Assembly (NCBI RefSeq): GCF_004138165.1
Contig: NZ_RYFF01000024.1
Span: forward strand, 1 to 64,000
Reading direction: 5' to 3'
Length of the DNA: 64,000 bases
Source: Candidatus Chloroploca sp. Khr17
GTDB taxonomy: Bacteria; Chloroflexota; Chloroflexia; Chloroflexales; Chloroflexaceae
Shown here piece after piece: positions 32,291-41,350 of this stretch. The notes below the pieces were generated by a model. The model ran no database searches and was not told where the DNA came from. It saw nothing but the letters and a program-made list of their open reading frames with translations. A program made the translations under genes and the position numbers. Position 1 is the first letter of the stretch, and every line of letters begins with the position of its first letter.

Positions 32291-33076
32291 TTACCCTCGT
32301 CGGCGCAAGGCGAGGGCCGCCCCGGCGCTGAGCAGTGCAACCGCAGTTGCGACCCAGGCTGCCGGGCCAACCAGTGGTGTTTCGGCCTGTTTCCTCGCGA
32401 TCCCGGAAAAGGCCCAGGCCAGCACCAGCGGAAACGCAACATCCTGCTCGCGTACCCCCATCGCTGCCCCCAGACCTGCGCCAACCCCCAGCATCCCCGC
32501 CGTCCAGCCCTCGGGACTCACGCCCATCCCGTCCCATTCGGCATCATAGAGCACGACGGCGGCATTGACAATCGTCGCGACGCTGGCCCAGCCGAGATAG
32601 ATGCTAAAGGGCAACCGCGCAAGCAACCGGTCGGCCATAGGCATCTCGGTCGCCTTGCCGAGGCGACGGTCAATCGTGATCAGGGCAAGCAACAACCCGA
32701 TGATGACCCCCAGGCTGGCCCCCAGTTTGTTGTAATGCCAGAGCACAATCCAGATCGCATTGGCGGCACAACTGATGATGAACGGCAACGCGATCCGCTT
32801 GAGCCGTTCATTGTCGCGGTTCGATGGCAACGCCTGATAGACCGCGTAGCTCAATAGGCCGGTGTAGATCACCCCCCAGATGCCAAAAACATAGCCGGGT
32901 GGTGTGATTAAAATAGGAAACTTGTCCGAAATTTCACCCGTGGTTTGTCCGTTAATCGGAAGCGTATTCGCTAGCACATTCACCGTCAATGTGCCGGCGA
33001 GCGCTGCCAAGACCGCCCCCTGGCGTGTCAGATGAACGTACGATGGTTGAGCACCAGCAGCAGCAGCATTTGTCAT
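32291..33076 (-). CDS. TspO/MBR-related tryptophan-rich membrane protein (long form)
   Basis: A 261-residue membrane protein with seven or eight hydrophobic stretches. The central part has TspO-like features: TPPGYVFGIWGVIYTGL, NAIWIVLWHY and LPFSIYLGWASVATIVNA. The classical TspO/MBR family is about 160 residues; this belongs to a longer relative class often called tryptophan-rich sensory protein. The start at 33076 has GGAGGAG upstream. The ligand (porphyrin or sterol in TspO) is not evident. Divergent from the M20 peptidase. Confidence 0.7.
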   Translation of the reverse strand: MTNAAAAGAQPSYVHLTRQGAVLAALAGTLTVNVLANTLPINGQTTGEISDKFPILITPPGYVFGIWGVIYTGLLSYAVYQALPSNRDNERLKRIALPFIISCAANAIWIVLWHYNKLGASLGVIIGLLLALITIDRRLGKATEMPMADRLLARLPFSIYLGWASVATIVNAAVVLYDAEWDGMGVSPEGWTAGMLGVGAGLGAAMGVREQDVAFPLVLAWAFSGIARKQAETPLVGPAAWVATAVALLSAGAALALRRRG

Positions 33077-33144
33077 GAGTCTCTCCTCCGAGTATACTGT
33101 TTCTATCCACAATGTTAGACCTGTCCAAGGTACGAGGAGCCACC

Positions 33145-34512
33145 ATGTCTTCTTGGGAGTCCTATCTTGAGGCGCACCAGCCTCGTTTTGTTGATGAACT
33201 GCTCTCCTTCTTACGTATTCCAAGCATTTCGGCTATTCCGTCCCATGCCGCCGACGTGCAACGCGCCGCCGAGTGGGTCGCCGCACGGGTCGCCGCTGCG
33301 GGTCTTGAGCATGTCGAGATTTTGCCGACGGGTGGGCATCCGGTGGTCTATGCCGACTGGCTGCATGCCCCGGGCAAGCCAACCGTGCTGATCTATGGTC
33401 ACTTTGATGTTCAGCCAGTGGATCCCGTTGCTCTCTGGACGCATCCCCCCTTTGAGCCGCACATTATTGATGGCAAGGTCTACGCCCGTGGGGCCAGCGA
33501 TGATAAAGGCAATATGCTGGTACCGATCCTCGCGCTCGAGGCGCTCCTTCAGAGCATAGGACACTTGCCGGTGAACGTCAAGGTCTTTTTTGAAGGCCAG
33601 GAGGAGATCGGCAGCCCGCAGATCGGGGCGTTCTTGCCCCAACACAAAGACCGCTTTGCCTGCGATCTGGTGCTCAATGCCGATGGCGGCCAGTATAGCG
33701 AGACCGAACCCGCGATCCTCGTGGCGTTGCGGGGTGGCTGCGGCGTTCAGATCGATGTCAAAGCGGCCAAGATTGATCTGCACAGCGGCCTCTATGGTGG
33801 CGTCGTGATGAATCCCATTCATGCGCTGGTGATGATTCTCGACTCGATGCGTTCGCGTGATGGCCGGATCACCATCGAAGGCTTTTACGACCAGATCCGT
33901 CCACTCACTGACCTTGACCGTGCACGTATCGCCGCTGTGCCCTTTGACCCCGAAGCGATCATGGCCGATCTCGATCTGCCCGATCTCTTTGGAGAAGCCG
34001 GCTATACGCCGCAAGAGCGCGCCTGGGCCCGGCCAACCCTTGAAGTCAACGGGGTCTGGGGGGGCTTCCAGGATCCAGGGATCAAGACTGTGCTGCCAAG
34101 CATGGCTCACGCCAAAATTACCTGTCGCCTCGTCGCCGACCAGGACCCCGAACGGATCGTTCAGTTGTTGCAGGCGCATGTTGCCGCCCATACGCCGCCC
34201 GGTGTCACCGCGACCGTTACGCCACTCCCCTTCCGGGCGGCCCCTTATCTTACCGAAGGCAACGACCCCGGCAACCAGGTTGTGCGTGAGGTGCTGGTTG
34301 ACCTCTACGGACGCGAACCCTATTATGTACGCAGTGGTGGCTCGATCCCGGTCTGTAGCCTCTTCCAGCAGCACCTGGGCGTCTACAGCGCTAGTCTCGG
34401 GTTTGGCCTCGACGATGAACGCCAGCACTCACCCGACGAATTCTTCCGCCTTGCCAGCTTCCGTCGCGGCCAGACCGCCTACTGCATGACGCTCGAACGC
34501 CTCGGTCGCTAA
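33145..34512 (+). CDS. M20 family metallopeptidase (dipeptidase)
   Basis: A 455-residue zinc aminoacylase/carnosinase-type peptidase. Ligand motifs: GHFDVQPVD (first His/Asp), GASDDKGN (bridging Asp), FFEGQEEIGSP (catalytic and ligand Glu), VLNADGG (Asp), and a late His in DDERQHSPDE. The dimerisation lid domain lies about 205-325. The length and the DDERxHSPDE end match the CNDP/dipeptidase branch rather than ArgE or DapE. ATG 33145 has GAGGAG upstream. Cytoplasmic; probably hydrolyses dipeptides. Confidence 0.92.
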   Translation: MSSWESYLEAHQPRFVDELLSFLRIPSISAIPSHAADVQRAAEWVAARVAAAGLEHVEILPTGGHPVVYADWLHAPGKPTVLIYGHFDVQPVDPVALWTHPPFEPHIIDGKVYARGASDDKGNMLVPILALEALLQSIGHLPVNVKVFFEGQEEIGSPQIGAFLPQHKDRFACDLVLNADGGQYSETEPAILVALRGGCGVQIDVKAAKIDLHSGLYGGVVMNPIHALVMILDSMRSRDGRITIEGFYDQIRPLTDLDRARIAAVPFDPEAIMADLDLPDLFGEAGYTPQERAWARPTLEVNGVWGGFQDPGIKTVLPSMAHAKITCRLVADQDPERIVQLLQAHVAAHTPPGVTATVTPLPFRAAPYLTEGNDPGNQVVREVLVDLYGREPYYVRSGGSIPVCSLFQQHLGVYSASLGFGLDDERQHSPDEFFRLASFRRGQTAYCMTLERLGR

Positions 34513-34519
34513 TTGTGCT

Positions 34520-34552
34520 AGACCTCACAGGTCTGCTAGACCTGTGAGGTCT
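34520..34552. repeat. Palindrome family C, perfect copy
   Basis: AGACCTCACAGGTCT and AGACCTGTGAGGTCT with a three-base spacer. Eight bases after the peptidase stop, so possibly also a terminator. Confidence 0.85.
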
Positions 34553-34604
34553 TGTCTCCGCTACCAAGGGGTTTAAGGGCGAGAGCCCTCAAAAGGAATG
34601 AAAG

Positions 34605-35177
34605 ATGATCAATCTCCTCCCTGTCTTCACCGGCCAGCAAACGATGGCCGATCTCGTTGCCCCAATGAGGATCGTGGATCTTCGCAACGAAACCAACGAG
34701 TTGACTGCATATATCCTCGGCTTGCTTGCCGACTGTGACGATGAAGATGTCACCTTTCAGCCCGTTGATCCCGAGGCCAATGACCCCGTCGCCAGTTCCG
34801 CCGAAGAGGTCGGCATCGCCTGGACCCTCGGCCATGTCATTGTTCACCTGACTGCTGGCAATGAAGAAATGGCCGCCCTCGCCGCCGAACAGGCCCGTGG
34901 CGTGCCCTTCCACGGACGTTCGCGTTACGAAGTGCCCTGGGAGACAATGACGACGATGGCGCAACTCCGCCACCGCCTCGAAGAGAGCCGGCGCATGTGT
35001 CTTGGCTCACTTGACATGTGGCCTGATCAGCCCGATCTTGAGCTCACTGGCGAAGCTTGGCCTGGTGGCCCGGTGGTTGATGCCCGTGGCCGCTACCTCA
35101 TTGGCATCGGCCATGCTGTCAGCCATCTCGACCAGATCAAAGAGATCATTCGCCAGAGTCACGCAGTGAAACAATGA
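34605..35177 (+). CDS. DinB-like four-helix-bundle protein
   Basis: A 190-residue protein with the DinB/YfiT pattern: a helix around ETNELTAYILGLL, GHVIVHLTAGNEEM (first His), and IGHAVSHLDQIKEII (last two His) near the C-terminus; together these make the three-His metal site. Members include thiol-dependent transferases, but many are uncharacterised. AAAGGAATGAAAG precedes the ATG. Followed by a strong hairpin. Confidence 0.8.
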   Translation: MINLLPVFTGQQTMADLVAPMRIVDLRNETNELTAYILGLLADCDDEDVTFQPVDPEANDPVASSAEEVGIAWTLGHVIVHLTAGNEEMAALAAEQARGVPFHGRSRYEVPWETMTTMAQLRHRLEESRRMCLGSLDMWPDQPDLELTGEAWPGGPVVDARGRYLIGIGHAVSHLDQIKEIIRQSHAVKQ

Positions 35178-35224
35178 GCAACGCATAGGGATGGCGGGCA
35201 AAGCCCGCCATCCCTATGCGTTGC
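35178..35224. terminator. Perfect 22-bp hairpin, loop AAA
   Basis: Arms 35178-35199 and 35203-35224, directly after the DinB-like stop codon. Confidence 0.8.
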
Positions 35225-35257
35225 ACTGGTGTTGAACCTAGAAGGGCGAAGCATCCT

Positions 35258-36562
35258 ATGCCTGACGACTCGCAGTTTCACTCGGCTCTGCGCAAGCTTG
35301 ATGAAGCCTTGCAGGCCCTTCCCGAGGAGCCTTCTGAGGCCGATCGCGTGAGGGTTCCGCTCACCGAGATGCTTACCCGTCTCGTCGTTGGCATCGTGCT
35401 GCTTGGCCTCGATGCCCTCGCAGCACGCTCGGCGACCTGGGAAAACGAGGCTGGCATTGTTCGCGATGCTTCTTCGCCCGATCCTGCTGCTGGTGAGCCG
35501 GGTTCGGCGCGTTTCCGCCAGGCGTTGATTGGCTGGATCTTTGAGAGCGAGCAGCGGCTGCGTCCACAGGGCAATCCCGTGATCTGGCTGCGTGCGGTGA
35601 TCACGTATCTGTTTGGGACGCTGTTCACGGTGCTACTCGAGTTGTTGCCCTTGCCGCGCCCCAGTTTTCGCCGCACCAAACCACCCCTCGCCGAGCCAAC
35701 TGATGAAGAGACCCGCCGCTGGATCAGTCGTGGCCGCGACGAGGAGCTACGGAGTCGTCGTCTGGCCGCAGTCGCCCTGGAAGATGGGGTCAATCAGGCC
35801 ATCATCTATCTCGCCCGTCGCCCTGCGGTGGCCCAGGCGCTTGGCGAAATTGTGCGCTCACCGGCGATGGACGATGCGGCGCGCCAGCTTGTCGCTGGCC
35901 CGGTTGTTGATGAGGCGATCAAGCGGGTCATCGCCAGCCCTGCCCTCGATGATGTGATCGTCCGCGTTGGCCAGAGCCCGGCGCTGGATCAGGTCATTAC
36001 GCAGGTGGCGCAGAGCCCGGCGCTCGATGCGGTGATGCTCCAGGTCGCCAGCAGCCCGGCGCTCGACCAGGTCATTACGCAGGTGGCGCAGAGCCCGGCG
36101 CTCGATGCGGTGATGCTGCAGGTCGCTGGGAGTCCAGCGCTCGATACCGTGATCGATCAGATTGCGCAGCGTCCTGCCCTTGAGCAAGCCGTCAGCCGCA
36201 TTGTGCATAGCCCGGTGATCGAAGAGGCGGTCAGCCATATTGTACGCACGCCGGCGATGGAGGATGCCGTCAAACATCTGGTTAGTACGCAGGCCATGAA
36301 TGAAGCGATTGACACCCTGGCCCAATCGCCGGCGCTCGTCTCGCTGGTCACGACGCAAGGAACCTCGGTTGTCACTGAGATTCTGGTGCAGGTGCGTTTG
36401 CAAGCGATCCGCGGCGACCAGGGGCTCGAAGGCTTTATGCGCCGCCTGTTCCGGCGGCGACCCCGTACGACCTTGCCCCATGAAGCGCGTGGCCTCCTGA
36501 TCGATCCCGAGGCTCAGCAAGCGCGGCGCCTACGCTCACGTTTCAAAGGAGGTGAGCAATGA
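35258..36562 (+). CDS. Membrane protein with tandem 13-residue SPALD repeats
   Basis: 434 residues. An N-terminal region with one hydrophobic helix (residues about 45-62) and another around 115-130 is followed by about eleven tandem 13-residue repeats (residues about 201-360) of the form SPALDQVITQVAQ, drifting to RPALEQAVSRIVH and TPAMEDAVKHLVS. The hydrophobic pattern is that of a helical solenoid. A basic end (RRLFRRRPR) closes the protein. From memory, similar SPxx repeats occur at the N-terminus of RDD proteins in Actinobacteria; here the RDD part is the next gene, joined by an ATGA overlap. It probably forms a complex with it at the membrane. Confidence 0.8.
   Translation: MPDDSQFHSALRKLDEALQALPEEPSEADRVRVPLTEMLTRLVVGIVLLGLDALAARSATWENEAGIVRDASSPDPAAGEPGSARFRQALIGWIFESEQRLRPQGNPVIWLRAVITYLFGTLFTVLLELLPLPRPSFRRTKPPLAEPTDEETRRWISRGRDEELRSRRLAAVALEDGVNQAIIYLARRPAVAQALGEIVRSPAMDDAARQLVAGPVVDEAIKRVIASPALDDVIVRVGQSPALDQVITQVAQSPALDAVMLQVASSPALDQVITQVAQSPALDAVMLQVAGSPALDTVIDQIAQRPALEQAVSRIVHSPVIEEAVSHIVRTPAMEDAVKHLVSTQAMNEAIDTLAQSPALVSLVTTQGTSVVTEILVQVRLQAIRGDQGLEGFMRRLFRRRPRTTLPHEARGLLIDPEAQQARRLRSRFKGGEQ
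35981..36136 (+). repeat. 78-base tandem duplication inside the SPALD gene
   Basis: Units 35981-36058 and 36059-36136 are nearly identical and each encodes two 13-residue repeats, pointing to recent copy-number change. Confidence 0.85.
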
Positions 36563-37137
36563 CGGCTCCACCCTTGGATCCGCCACCCGTCGTGAGCGAC
36601 CCCGAACCGGCGGTGTTGCAGTTTGTCGGCTATGCCGGCTTTGCTTCGCGCCTCGTTGCGATGGTGGTTGACCTGCTGATTGTTAGCATTACGTGGATCT
36701 TCTGGGGGTTCGCCCTTACCTTTTTGAGCCAAACCTCGGGGATCAATGGCTTGCTCGCCTTCGTAAACAGCTTTTTCAACTGGATCATACCGTACCAGAA
36801 TCTGCTCAGCATCTTGCTCGAAATCTCAACCTTGCTCCTGATCGCCCAGCTCTACTTTACCTTCTTCTACGGCTTTGGTGGTGCCACCATCGGCAAATAC
36901 CTGATGGGTTTGCAGGTTGTCCGGCGCAACGGCCAGCCGCTCTCGCTGGCGCGTGCCGCGCTGCGTACGCTGGCCTATCTGGTCTCAACCCCACTGATTT
37001 ATGCCGGTTTTATCAACATCCTCATTGACGACCGCCGCCGTGGGTGGCACGACCTGCTCGCCGGAACCGTGGTTGTCCATAGCTGGCGCGACTATCCTGA
37101 TGGACCCGAGTCGTTTGAGTTGGGCGAAGATGTATAG
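36559..37137 (+). CDS. RDD family membrane protein
   Basis: 192 residues. The RDD motif region is GYAGFASRLVAMVVDLLIV (R and D in the first helix) and DDRRRGWHDLLAGTVVV at the end. Three to four membrane helices, with GATIGKYLMGLQVV between them. Some RDD proteins act as sodium/proton antiporters, but the family is mixed. The ATG overlaps the stop of the SPALD-repeat gene, so the two are translated together. Confidence 0.88.
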   Translation: MTAPPLDPPPVVSDPEPAVLQFVGYAGFASRLVAMVVDLLIVSITWIFWGFALTFLSQTSGINGLLAFVNSFFNWIIPYQNLLSILLEISTLLLIAQLYFTFFYGFGGATIGKYLMGLQVVRRNGQPLSLARAALRTLAYLVSTPLIYAGFINILIDDRRRGWHDLLAGTVVVHSWRDYPDGPESFELGEDV

Positions 37138-37175
37138 CGATGTTTCGCTGCGCTCAGCATGATCATGCGACACCT

Positions 37176-38975
37176 TTATTCACTACGCAAGACCTCTTGC
37201 ACAACGATGTCGAGGGTCACGGCCCGCCCCAGTTGCTGCTCTATGTCCTGGCGCGCCTGTGTGACCTGCTGCCCGGTCAGTGGCGCGTCGGTTGTCTGCC
37301 GCATCGTCGCAATAATGCGCAGCGGGTCACTCCGGCGTAGTTCGATGTTGACTAGTTCTGCATGGGGAAAAGCCGCCTGTAGTTCACGCTCGATCCGTGC
37401 ATTCGACAGGGGATTGACGGCAAAGCCGACGATCAGGCTAAGGATGAGCCCAAACATCGCAATGCTGATCAGCGAGCCGATGCGCCGAACACGGGCGGCT
37501 TCGGCTGGGGGTGGACGCAGGCCAAGGTAGACAAACGTGGTCGTGGCGGCAAACATGATGGCGCTGATGTTGGTGAGAAAGAGGAGGAGACTGCCCTGGT
37601 AGAGGGGGCTGTCGCCGATGGCGACCGCAATGCCGACCGTACAGATAGGCGGCATCAAGGCGGCGGCGATCGCGACGCCAGCCAGGGCCGCCGGAATATC
37701 TTTGCGTGCTTGCGCATAGGCAGCGATGACGCCGGCGGCCAGCGCGACACCAAGATCAACCAGGCTTGGGTTGCCCCGCGCCGCCATTTCAGTGGTAACA
37801 AGCAGCCCTGGGCTCAGCATCCCGATCATCCACGCCACCCCAAAAGCGACCAGAAAGCCCTCAACGAGGGTCAACACGGCTTGCCAGATGATGCTGGTGC
37901 GCCCCCCGGCGATGCCGGCCGCAAAGGCGATCAAGGGCGACATTAATGGTGCCACGAGCATGGCGCCGATGATCACCGCATTGCTGTTCGACAAGAGACC
38001 CAATGAGGCGAGAATGGCGGCAATGACGACCAGGACGTTGTAATCGAGACTCGTGCGGCTCATCTGGTCGGCGCGACTCAGCAATTCACGTTGCTCGACT
38101 GGCGTCACGGTTGGGCGCAGCCAGCGTTTGATCCAGGTGAACAACGAGGGGTTTGGGCTTGCCTGGGCCGCGCCTCGCTCGCGAATTACGAGCACGACCG
38201 GCCCGTCAGCGCCACGCAATAACGCTTTGGCGACCCGGTTGTAGAACCAGTCCTCTTCGTCGGCATGGGCGTAGTCGTAGCCCGTCACAAGCATTGTCTG
38301 TTCATCGGTACGTTTGAAGATGCCCCGTATGGGATCATCATCGTTGATATGGGTGCGTGCGAGATTCGGATCAAGCCCCAGTTCCTCTAACCGCCGCCGC
38401 AAATAACGCCGTGTTGCACCACCGCTTTGGGCTTCGCCTACCGTCACCATCTGCATCGGACGCCCCAGATGCTCGGCCAGTTGGCTACCAACCCGTAAGG
38501 CTTCCCTCGACAGATCGGTCACATCGCAGGCCACCGTGATTTGCCTGATATCGGCAGGGCCTGGACGATAGATGACCACCGGGCACGGCGAAGTCGCCGC
38601 GATATTCTCGGCGATCGAACCAATGCCCGAACGCTGGGCAGGATCGCGACTGAGGCCAAGGAGAATCAGGTTGCTCCCATATTCACGTGCAACATCAAGC
38701 ACGCCCCGTGCCACACTCGAGGCATTGACGCCCAACGTCTTGACCGGCGTGCCTTGCTCATTTATCCGCTTTACAACCTGCTCGATCGCACCGACATTCT
38801 CGGCTTCATCTTCCACTGAACCAAGCGAGACAGTTAAGACGATGATACGCGCCTGATCGCCTTCTGTGAGCAACTCGGCCAGCCGAACCATCTCTTCAAC
38901 TGGCTCGGGCTCATCAGCTGCGACGATGACGGTACGTGATTTCCGACGGCTATTTTGGGGGACGCGCATCATCAT
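37176..38975 (-). CDS. USP-USP-DUF389 fusion membrane protein
   Basis: 599 residues. Two universal-stress-protein-like domains (about 15-140 and 145-270; the first ends SPCPVVIYRPG, the second GPVVLVIRERG) precede a DUF389 domain with six or so helices (about 315-525; SNAVIIGAMLVAPLMSPLIAFAAG, GVAIAAALMPPICTVG) and a ~75-residue C-terminal ferredoxin-like tail. DUF389 proteins are uncharacterised membrane proteins. The fused USP domains suggest nucleotide-dependent control. ATG 38975 has GAGGA at seven bases; a GTG at 38996 is the alternative. Confidence 0.85.
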   Translation of the reverse strand: MMMRVPQNSRRKSRTVIVAADEPEPVEEMVRLAELLTEGDQARIIVLTVSLGSVEDEAENVGAIEQVVKRINEQGTPVKTLGVNASSVARGVLDVAREYGSNLILLGLSRDPAQRSGIGSIAENIAATSPCPVVIYRPGPADIRQITVACDVTDLSREALRVGSQLAEHLGRPMQMVTVGEAQSGGATRRYLRRRLEELGLDPNLARTHINDDDPIRGIFKRTDEQTMLVTGYDYAHADEEDWFYNRVAKALLRGADGPVVLVIRERGAAQASPNPSLFTWIKRWLRPTVTPVEQRELLSRADQMSRTSLDYNVLVVIAAILASLGLLSNSNAVIIGAMLVAPLMSPLIAFAAGIAGGRTSIIWQAVLTLVEGFLVAFGVAWMIGMLSPGLLVTTEMAARGNPSLVDLGVALAAGVIAAYAQARKDIPAALAGVAIAAALMPPICTVGIAVAIGDSPLYQGSLLLFLTNISAIMFAATTTFVYLGLRPPPAEAARVRRIGSLISIAMFGLILSLIVGFAVNPLSNARIERELQAAFPHAELVNIELRRSDPLRIIATMRQTTDAPLTGQQVTQARQDIEQQLGRAVTLDIVVQEVLRSE

Positions 38976-39007
38976 GAAAGTATCCTCTATGCTCACGATA
39001 CTTACTC

Positions 39008-39160
39008 AGTAGTCTGGGAACGAAGTTTCCCGGTAGCACCGCCGACCACGAATACTGATCACGAAGAAACGCATAGGGGCGGTGCGGTATTCGTTTCTTC
39101 GTGGCCCCATTCGTGGTCGGCGAACGACCCCAGAAAACTTACGTTACACACTACTCATTA
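39008..39160. repeat. Dispersed foldback repeat family B, copy 2
   Basis: Inverted relative of 26691-26838. GCCGACCACGAAT (39041-39053) pairs exactly with 39109-39121, and CACGAAGAAACG pairs with CGTTTCTTCGTG inside it, so the element folds on itself. It is followed by a family A tail fragment (39239-39276). Together they fill the ~380-base gap before the synthetase gene. Confidence 0.85.
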
Positions 39161-39358
39161 GTCTGTCAACTGAATTTTCTTCTATGCCTCTGGAACAGCC
39201 AATCCGTCGCACGCTTGTCGTCCAGATGCGGTCTCAATACCCTGCGCGCTTTCGCGTGAGCTTCTTTGAAACGTAACGGTAGAAGATGCCATTGCCCTGG
39301 CAAGATAGGGTACAATAAGAGGCGCTTACCGCGATGCAATACTCTCTGGAGGTGTTCG

Positions 39359-41341
39359 ATGCCGAACGAGCCTGCCCCGACGTTGCTCTGGTCGCCTTCT
39401 GTTGAACTGAAGCAGCAGAGCAAGATGCAGCACTATATGACCTGGCTTGCCGAGACGCGTGGGTTACAATTCACGACGTATGATGAATTGTGGCGCTGGT
39501 CGGTTGATGAGATCGAAGCCTTCTGGGAGTCGATCTGGCACTATACAGATATTCAGTCGTCGACACCCTATACGACGGTGCTGTCGAGCCATACGATGCC
39601 CGGGGCTCGCTGGTTTGAGGGCGCGAAGCTGAATTATGCCGAGCATATCTTTCGCCGGGCGACGACAAGTCATCCTGCGGCAATCTTCCAAGCTGAGGGC
39701 AGGCCTCTAACCGAGGTGAGTTGGGCTGAATTGGAGGCGCAGGTAACCGGTGTTGCGGCAACGCTCCGTGAACTTGGGGTGCATCCAGGTGATCGAGTGG
39801 TGGGCTATATCCCGAATGTTCCGCAGGCGCTGGTGGCTTTTCTCGCGGCGGCAAGCCTTGGGGCGATCTGGTCGAGTTGCTCGCCTGATTTTGGCAGCCC
39901 GAGTGTGATTGATCGCTTTCAGCAGATCGAGCCGAAGGTTTTGATTGCGGTCGATGGCTATCGGTACGGCGGCAGGGCCCACGAACGCCTGGGGGCGGTG
40001 CGCGAGATTCACGCGGCCCTGCCGACGCTTGAAGCGACGATCCTGGTGCCCTATCTTGATCCAGCGGCGACTGGCGACGATCTCGAAGGTCGCGTGTTGC
40101 CCTGGGCGACGGCAATTGCAACCCCCGGGACGTTGCAGTTCGAGCACGTCCCGTTTGATCATCCGCTCTGGGTGCTCTATTCCTCAGGCACCACCGGTCT
40201 CCCCAAGCCTATTGTGCAGAGCCAGGGCGGTATTCTGATCCAGCATCTGAAAGAGTTGACCCTGCATCTGAATCTCAAGCCCGGCGACCGGTTTTTCTGG
40301 TTTACAACAACCGGCTGGATGATGTGGAACTTGCTGGTGGGTGGGCTGTTAACGGGTAGTACGATTGCACTCTACGATGGAAGCCCAGGGTATCCTGATA
40401 TGGGGGCGCTCTGGAAGTATGTCGAACAGGCGGGCATAACCTTTTTTGGGACGAGCGCAGGCTATATTACGGCTCTGATGAAATCTGATGTGCATCCGGG
40501 GGCCGAGTACGATCTGCATACGCTTGTGGGTATGGGTTCGACCGGGTCGCCGTTGCCACCCGAGGGCTTTGCGTGGGTCTATGCCAAGGTCAAAGCAGAG
40601 CTTTGGCTGGCCTCGATCAGCGGGGGCACTGATGTGTGTGGCTGTTTTGTGGGCGGCACGCCCCTGTTACCGGTGTATACCGGGGAAATTCAGGGGCGCA
40701 TGCTGGGCGTCAAGGCGCAGGCCTTTGACACCGATGGCAACAGTGTGACGGGGGTGATGGGTGAACTGGTGATTACCGAGCCAATGCCTTCGATGCCGAT
40801 CTATTTCTGGAATGATCCTGATGGCCGCCGCTACCGCGAAAGCTATTTTGAGGTCTATCCGGGGCTGTGGCGCCACGGTGACTGGATCGTGTTCAATGAG
40901 CACGGCGGGGTCGTCATTTATGGACGCTCGGATAGCACGATCAATCGGCAGGGCGTTCGTATGGGCACCAGCGAAATCTACCGTGCCGTCGAGGCGATCC
41001 CCGAAGTACTCGATAGCCTGGTGATTGACCTCGAAGGACTAGGCGGAGCCTCGTATATGCCGCTCTTTGTGGTGCTGCGCGACGGGGTGAGCCTCGATAA
41101 GGCGTTGGAACAGCGCATCAAAACGGCGATCAGGACGGCGCTTTCGCCGCGCCATGTGCCCGATGAGATCTTTGCGATCCCCGATGTACCACGCACGCTC
41201 AGTGGCAAAAAGCTTGAGGTGCCGGTCAAGAAGATCCTGATGGGTGTACCCGTCGAACGTGCCGCGAATCCCGACTCGCTCAAGAATCCCGAATTGCTGC
41301 CCTTTTTTGTCGAGTTGGCCCAGCGGTTGAAAGCACGGTAA
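39359..41341 (+). CDS. Acetoacetyl-CoA synthetase
   Basis: A 660-residue ANL-superfamily acyl-CoA ligase. P-loop YSSGTTGLPKPIVQSQGG near residue 275, A5-like FGTSAGYI, hinge and A8 YGRSDSTINRQGVRMG, and catalytic Lys in LSGKKLEVPVKK. The N-terminal ACAS_N-like part and the WFEGAKLNYAEH segment are typical of acetoacetate-CoA ligase. It activates acetoacetate with ATP and CoA, linking to ketone-body, polyhydroxybutyrate or leucine metabolism. ATG 39359 has CTGGAGG upstream. The NurA-like gene follows after nine bases. Confidence 0.92.
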   Translation: MPNEPAPTLLWSPSVELKQQSKMQHYMTWLAETRGLQFTTYDELWRWSVDEIEAFWESIWHYTDIQSSTPYTTVLSSHTMPGARWFEGAKLNYAEHIFRRATTSHPAAIFQAEGRPLTEVSWAELEAQVTGVAATLRELGVHPGDRVVGYIPNVPQALVAFLAAASLGAIWSSCSPDFGSPSVIDRFQQIEPKVLIAVDGYRYGGRAHERLGAVREIHAALPTLEATILVPYLDPAATGDDLEGRVLPWATAIATPGTLQFEHVPFDHPLWVLYSSGTTGLPKPIVQSQGGILIQHLKELTLHLNLKPGDRFFWFTTTGWMMWNLLVGGLLTGSTIALYDGSPGYPDMGALWKYVEQAGITFFGTSAGYITALMKSDVHPGAEYDLHTLVGMGSTGSPLPPEGFAWVYAKVKAELWLASISGGTDVCGCFVGGTPLLPVYTGEIQGRMLGVKAQAFDTDGNSVTGVMGELVITEPMPSMPIYFWNDPDGRRYRESYFEVYPGLWRHGDWIVFNEHGGVVIYGRSDSTINRQGVRMGTSEIYRAVEAIPEVLDSLVIDLEGLGGASYMPLFVVLRDGVSLDKALEQRIKTAIRTALSPRHVPDEIFAIPDVPRTLSGKKLEVPVKKILMGVPVERAANPDSLKNPELLPFFVELAQRLKAR

Positions 41342-41350
41342 GCGAAGCCT

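Noticed and set aside
33211-34428. 405-codon frame opposite the M20 peptidase
   Set aside because: Shadow of a full-length enzyme; GC-rich third positions keep the opposite strand open.
35981-36136. Regular repeats that could suggest a CRISPR-like array
   Set aside because: They are in frame, without spacers, and encode 13-residue protein repeats.
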